A stretch of DNA of 64,000 nucleotides from W2P13-069 sp963590525. Its GTDB lineage: Bacteria; Actinomycetota; Coriobacteriia; Coriobacteriales; QAMH01. The stretch is taken from positions 1-64,000 of the forward strand of contig CAVAPV010000003.1 in NCBI GenBank assembly GCA_963590525.1, written 5' to 3'. This document shows, piece after piece, positions 61,670 through 64,000 of this stretch. Both the position numbers and the translations under genes were made by a program. Each line of letters starts with the position of its first letter. Within the stretch, counting starts at the first letter, position 1. The notes under the pieces were generated by a model. That model saw nothing but the letters and a program-made list of their open reading frames with translations, ran no database searches and was not told where the DNA came from.

Positions 61670-63561
61670 GAGACACGTCTCCTTCTAAAGTCGAGGTAAA
61701 AATACAAGCCGCCTAATACAAACGCCGCTCCTGCCGCAGGTGCCGCAAAGGGCGCGAGGGGATTTTCCATATCGAGTGTACCGGGGGTGCTTTTGGCATC
61801 GCTCATGATCTGATACACGCGCCACTTGGCGCCCGCGGCTGCGTCATCTCCTTTGCCGGCAGTGCCGCCGCTTGAGGAGTCCGAAGAACCGGGGCCTGCT
61901 CCCGTGCCGCTTCCACCGTTGCCGCTGCCTCCAGAGCCGTCGCCGCTTCCGCCGTTGCCGTTGCCGCTGTCGTCACCCTTGGAGTCTCCGTCGCCATCGC
62001 TTGCAGGCGGCGCTCCCTTCAAGACGATGTTGATGGTATTGATGTAGTAGATCTGCTTGGAGGTGTTAGAGTCTGCCGTTCCGCTCACGCCAAAGACCAG
62101 CCTGAAACGCGTCGACTCGTCAAGCTTCTCGTCCGGGCTGATGTAGGACTCGTTCCAATGCATGGAGTTAGCCGTTGCCAGAAGCGGCGGCACGACCACA
62201 CCCTCTGCCGTAGACCCTATGTCGTAGTTGGGAAACCAATAGCGCGTCTGCCCAAAGAGATACTCGTAGCTCACCGGGCTGTCGTAGCTGTCCTGCGTGC
62301 CAAACCTGAACTGCTTGATGTCGTCGATGTCGCAGTTGAGCAAGCGCAAGACGTCGATGAACTGGTACCCCGTGGCGCGAATGGTCGCATAGCCGTTACC
62401 GCCGATGACCGTGTAGTTGTTGGTCTGCACCGACCCGCTCAAGAGCTTGGCGAGCTTTTTTGCAGAGTATGTCTTGGTGGTCACGTACTTATCGGGGTAC
62501 TTCTCGTAGCTCACCTTGAGCGTGAGGCTGTCGGCTGGGTTATAGTCGTACTGGCCCGTGTCAACGCGCACGTAGATGGTGTCGCTCACAGTCTTTCCCG
62601 CCTTGCCGCCGGCCACCGTGATCATCACCTGGCCTATGCCGCTTTGTTGAGACGCCATACGGCCGGTCGTCTTGTTGATCGAGACTATCTCTGTGTTGCC
62701 GGCGGTAGCCCAACTATAGGATGCCGAGCATTTCTTGGCGCTGGTCTTCTCGGTCTTGACCTTCTTGCCGCTTGCATCGCTCCAAGTGATAGTGGCATAG
62801 AGCTGGTAGTAGACGGGCTTGGCGCCATCCCCGGTTAGCACGACCGTCTCTGTTATCTCCTTGCCCTTCTTGTCTGTTATCTGGACATCGCTTACGTAGT
62901 TGCCGTTTTGACCGCTTATCTTGAAGTCGACCGATACCGATGCCTCGCCGTACTTGTCTGGGTTCTTGACGCTGGCGGTGATGGTACAGCTGCCGTTTTT
63001 AACCGGGGTCACCAGACCGCTTGGGCTTACCGTGGCCACCTTGGTGTCGCTTGACTTGAAGGTGATGTCTATGGCGCCCAGGTCTGTGCTGGAATCTGCC
63101 GCCTGCTCCATGACTCCGCTGCCTGAGTTGTCCAGATAATAGGTGTTGAGCTGGACCAGCTGGCCCTTGTCCTCTATCTGCACTTTCTTGATCGGCTGTC
63201 CTTTGCCCACAAACTCGTCTTGACCGCCGTAGTCGCTGCTCCACTTGAGAAAGAGCTCCTTGACGTAGTTTTTCTCGGGTTCGGGATCGTCTTTGCCGCT
63301 GTCAGACCCGCCGTCTGCACCGGAGTCGTCTTTGTCAGCGCTGCCATCGTCTGCATCGTCGTCTTGATCTGCATCAGATCCACCAGAGGTATCGTCGGAA
63401 GCCAACGCAGAGATATAGGCGCCGTCATCGGCAGCACCTTGCGCCCATGCGGCAGCAACGTTTACCGGCATGCAGACAAACATAGCCAGTACAAACGCCA
63501 ACAGCGCACGCAGCACACGCCCCCAGACTGCCCCGTTGCTCTTAACCATAGTCACGTGCAT
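61666..63561 (-). CDS. Secreted surface protein with Ig-like (BIG_2) domains and C-terminal membrane anchor
   Basis: A 631-residue protein with a signal peptide (residues about 12-40) followed by an Asp/Ser-rich linker. Ig-like regions include VATVSPSGLVTPVKNGSCTI. The segment ATIRATGYQFIDVLRLLNCD resembles folds seen in secreted molybdopterin-oxidoreductase-like modules, but that is tentative. A Gly/Ser-rich spacer leads to one C-terminal helix and the tail DFRRRRVS, so it is anchored without a sortase motif. Overlaps the ExbB-like gene by ATGA and starts 3 bp after the binding-protein stop codon. Confidence 0.8.
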   Translation of the reverse strand: MHVTMVKSNGAVWGRVLRALLAFVLAMFVCMPVNVAAAWAQGAADDGAYISALASDDTSGGSDADQDDDADDGSADKDDSGADGGSDSGKDDPEPEKNYVKELFLKWSSDYGGQDEFVGKGQPIKKVQIEDKGQLVQLNTYYLDNSGSGVMEQAADSSTDLGAIDITFKSSDTKVATVSPSGLVTPVKNGSCTITASVKNPDKYGEASVSVDFKISGQNGNYVSDVQITDKKGKEITETVVLTGDGAKPVYYQLYATITWSDASGKKVKTEKTSAKKCSASYSWATAGNTEIVSINKTTGRMASQQSGIGQVMITVAGGKAGKTVSDTIYVRVDTGQYDYNPADSLTLKVSYEKYPDKYVTTKTYSAKKLAKLLSGSVQTNNYTVIGGNGYATIRATGYQFIDVLRLLNCDIDDIKQFRFGTQDSYDSPVSYEYLFGQTRYWFPNYDIGSTAEGVVVPPLLATANSMHWNESYISPDEKLDESTRFRLVFGVSGTADSNTSKQIYYINTINIVLKGAPPASDGDGDSKGDDSGNGNGGSGDGSGGSGNGGSGTGAGPGSSDSSSGGTAGKGDDAAAGAKWRVYQIMSDAKSTPGTLDMENPLAPFAAPAAGAAFVLGGLYFYLDFRRRRVS

Positions 63562-63564
63562 CCC

Positions 63565-64000
63565 CTAGTGCTTAATGCGCGAGATAGGCGGATAAGAGTC
63601 CCCCAACACGTCGAGTGCCTGGTCACGGGTTATCTCGACGTTGAGCATCACCTTGAAGAACTCCTGCGTGCGCTCGACGATGTCGATGTCGTAGATCTCT
63701 GGGTAGAGCAGGTTGCACACCCACTCCAAGCCGATGATGCGGTTGACTCCCGGCGGACGGTCGCACCATGCCCACGGCAGGTTGGGCATCGCGTAGACGC
63801 GCCCATCTTTGACGGCGGTGATCTGCGACCAATCGGGGTTTGTCTTGATGTCTTCGTAAGCACCGCCGCGGATCTCGCTATCCCAAGAGATGATGACCTC
63901 TGGGTCCCACTTGAGCACCTGCTCCAAAGAGACGTCGGTCATACCGCCGCCGTAGGTTTCCTCGCAAGTAGCCACGTCCAGCGCGCCGGCCTCCAAGAAG
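63565..64000 (-). CDS. Metal or cofactor ABC transporter binding protein, C-terminal part
   Basis: The frame is open to the window edge, so only the last 145 residues are seen. They fit the C-lobe of FecB/BtuF/FhuD-type binding proteins: ISWDSEIRGGAYEDIKTNPD, then AVKDGRVYAMPNLPWAWCDR and PEIYDIDIVERTQEFF. Such proteins deliver iron, heme, cobalamin or other metals. It is the first visible gene of the operon; permease and ATPase genes may lie beyond the window. Confidence 0.82.
   Translation of the reverse strand, partial: FLEAGALDVATCEETYGGGMTDVSLEQVLKWDPEVIISWDSEIRGGAYEDIKTNPDWSQITAVKDGRVYAMPNLPWAWCDRPPGVNRIIGLEWVCNLLYPEIYDIDIVERTQEFFKVMLNVEITRDQALDVLGDSYPPISRIKH

Noticed and set aside
61666..63561. 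Sortase-anchored LPXTG protein
   Set aside because: The C-terminus has a helix and basic tail but no LPXTG-like motif ahead of it.

Overview
The window reads as chromosomal DNA of a Gram-positive, GC-rich anaerobe, most likely an actinobacterium of class Coriobacteriia. I infer this from the style of the genes, not from a marker: a Tat-exported flavoprotein with a lipobox, an unusually long MFS carrier, several Cache-domain sensors paired with binding proteins, secreted CotH/InlB-type and GLUG/MBG-type proteins, and the block comEA-comEC-holA-rpsT-lepA-hemW. No rRNA, tRNA, CRISPR array or complete transposon was found. TTG start codons with strong Shine-Dalgarno sites are frequent (dnaJ, hemW, holA, an M16 peptidase, an SDR). 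There is an 86-base run of N at 14040-14125.

Layout. 1-8.7 kb, minus strand: a SWIM-SNF2 helicase, a polar amino acid ABC transporter (two permeases and an ATPase, then a binding protein with its own promoter), and a type II NADH dehydrogenase. 8.9-12.4 kb: a spermidine-synthase-like protein behind a secreted CotH-kinase/InlB-repeat protein. 12.4-15 kb is an accessory, repeat-rich stretch: a 47-residue small protein with its own palindrome and terminator, a 31-bp tandem repeat, a Phd/YefM-RelE/ParE toxin-antitoxin pair, REP-like palindromes, the N gap and IS-end-like repeats. 15-20 kb: a Tat flavoprotein fusion, a YfcE-like phosphoesterase, an aldo/keto reductase-ferredoxin, an orphan LarB and a degenerate SDR. 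20-27 kb, minus strand: a SpoU rRNA methyltransferase, DnaJ, a two-gene MacB/FtsX-type ABC exporter and a small alarmone synthetase. 27.2-28.4 kb is gene-free: a hairpin terminator that may end a small RNA, a MITE-like inverted repeat and REP-like copies. 28.4-36.7 kb: chorismate mutase-ACT, an RsmJ-like methyltransferase, an M16C peptidase, a long MFS carrier and a two-component system. 37-42 kb: a LysR regulator divergent from a binding lipoprotein and a giant double-Cache MscS channel. 42-56 kb, minus strand: hemW, a MATE exporter, dus, cinA-C, lepA, rpsT, a binding-protein/hybrid-kinase pair, holA, comEC and comEA. 56.4-64 kb: a P-loop NTPase, then an operon of two large secreted proteins, an ExbB/MotA-like channel, a DUF2149 partner and the tail of a metal or cofactor ABC binding protein.

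How parts work together. Two operons pair a solute-binding lipoprotein with a Cache-domain membrane receptor: one output is an MscS channel, the other a histidine kinase-receiver. They look like ligand sensors built from ABC-transporter binding proteins. The last operon joins a proton-channel energiser (ExbB-like plus DUF2149) to surface proteins and an iron/cofactor-type ABC binding protein, although the organism appears to lack an outer membrane. These two arrangements and the small 12.7-kb gene are the most promising leads.
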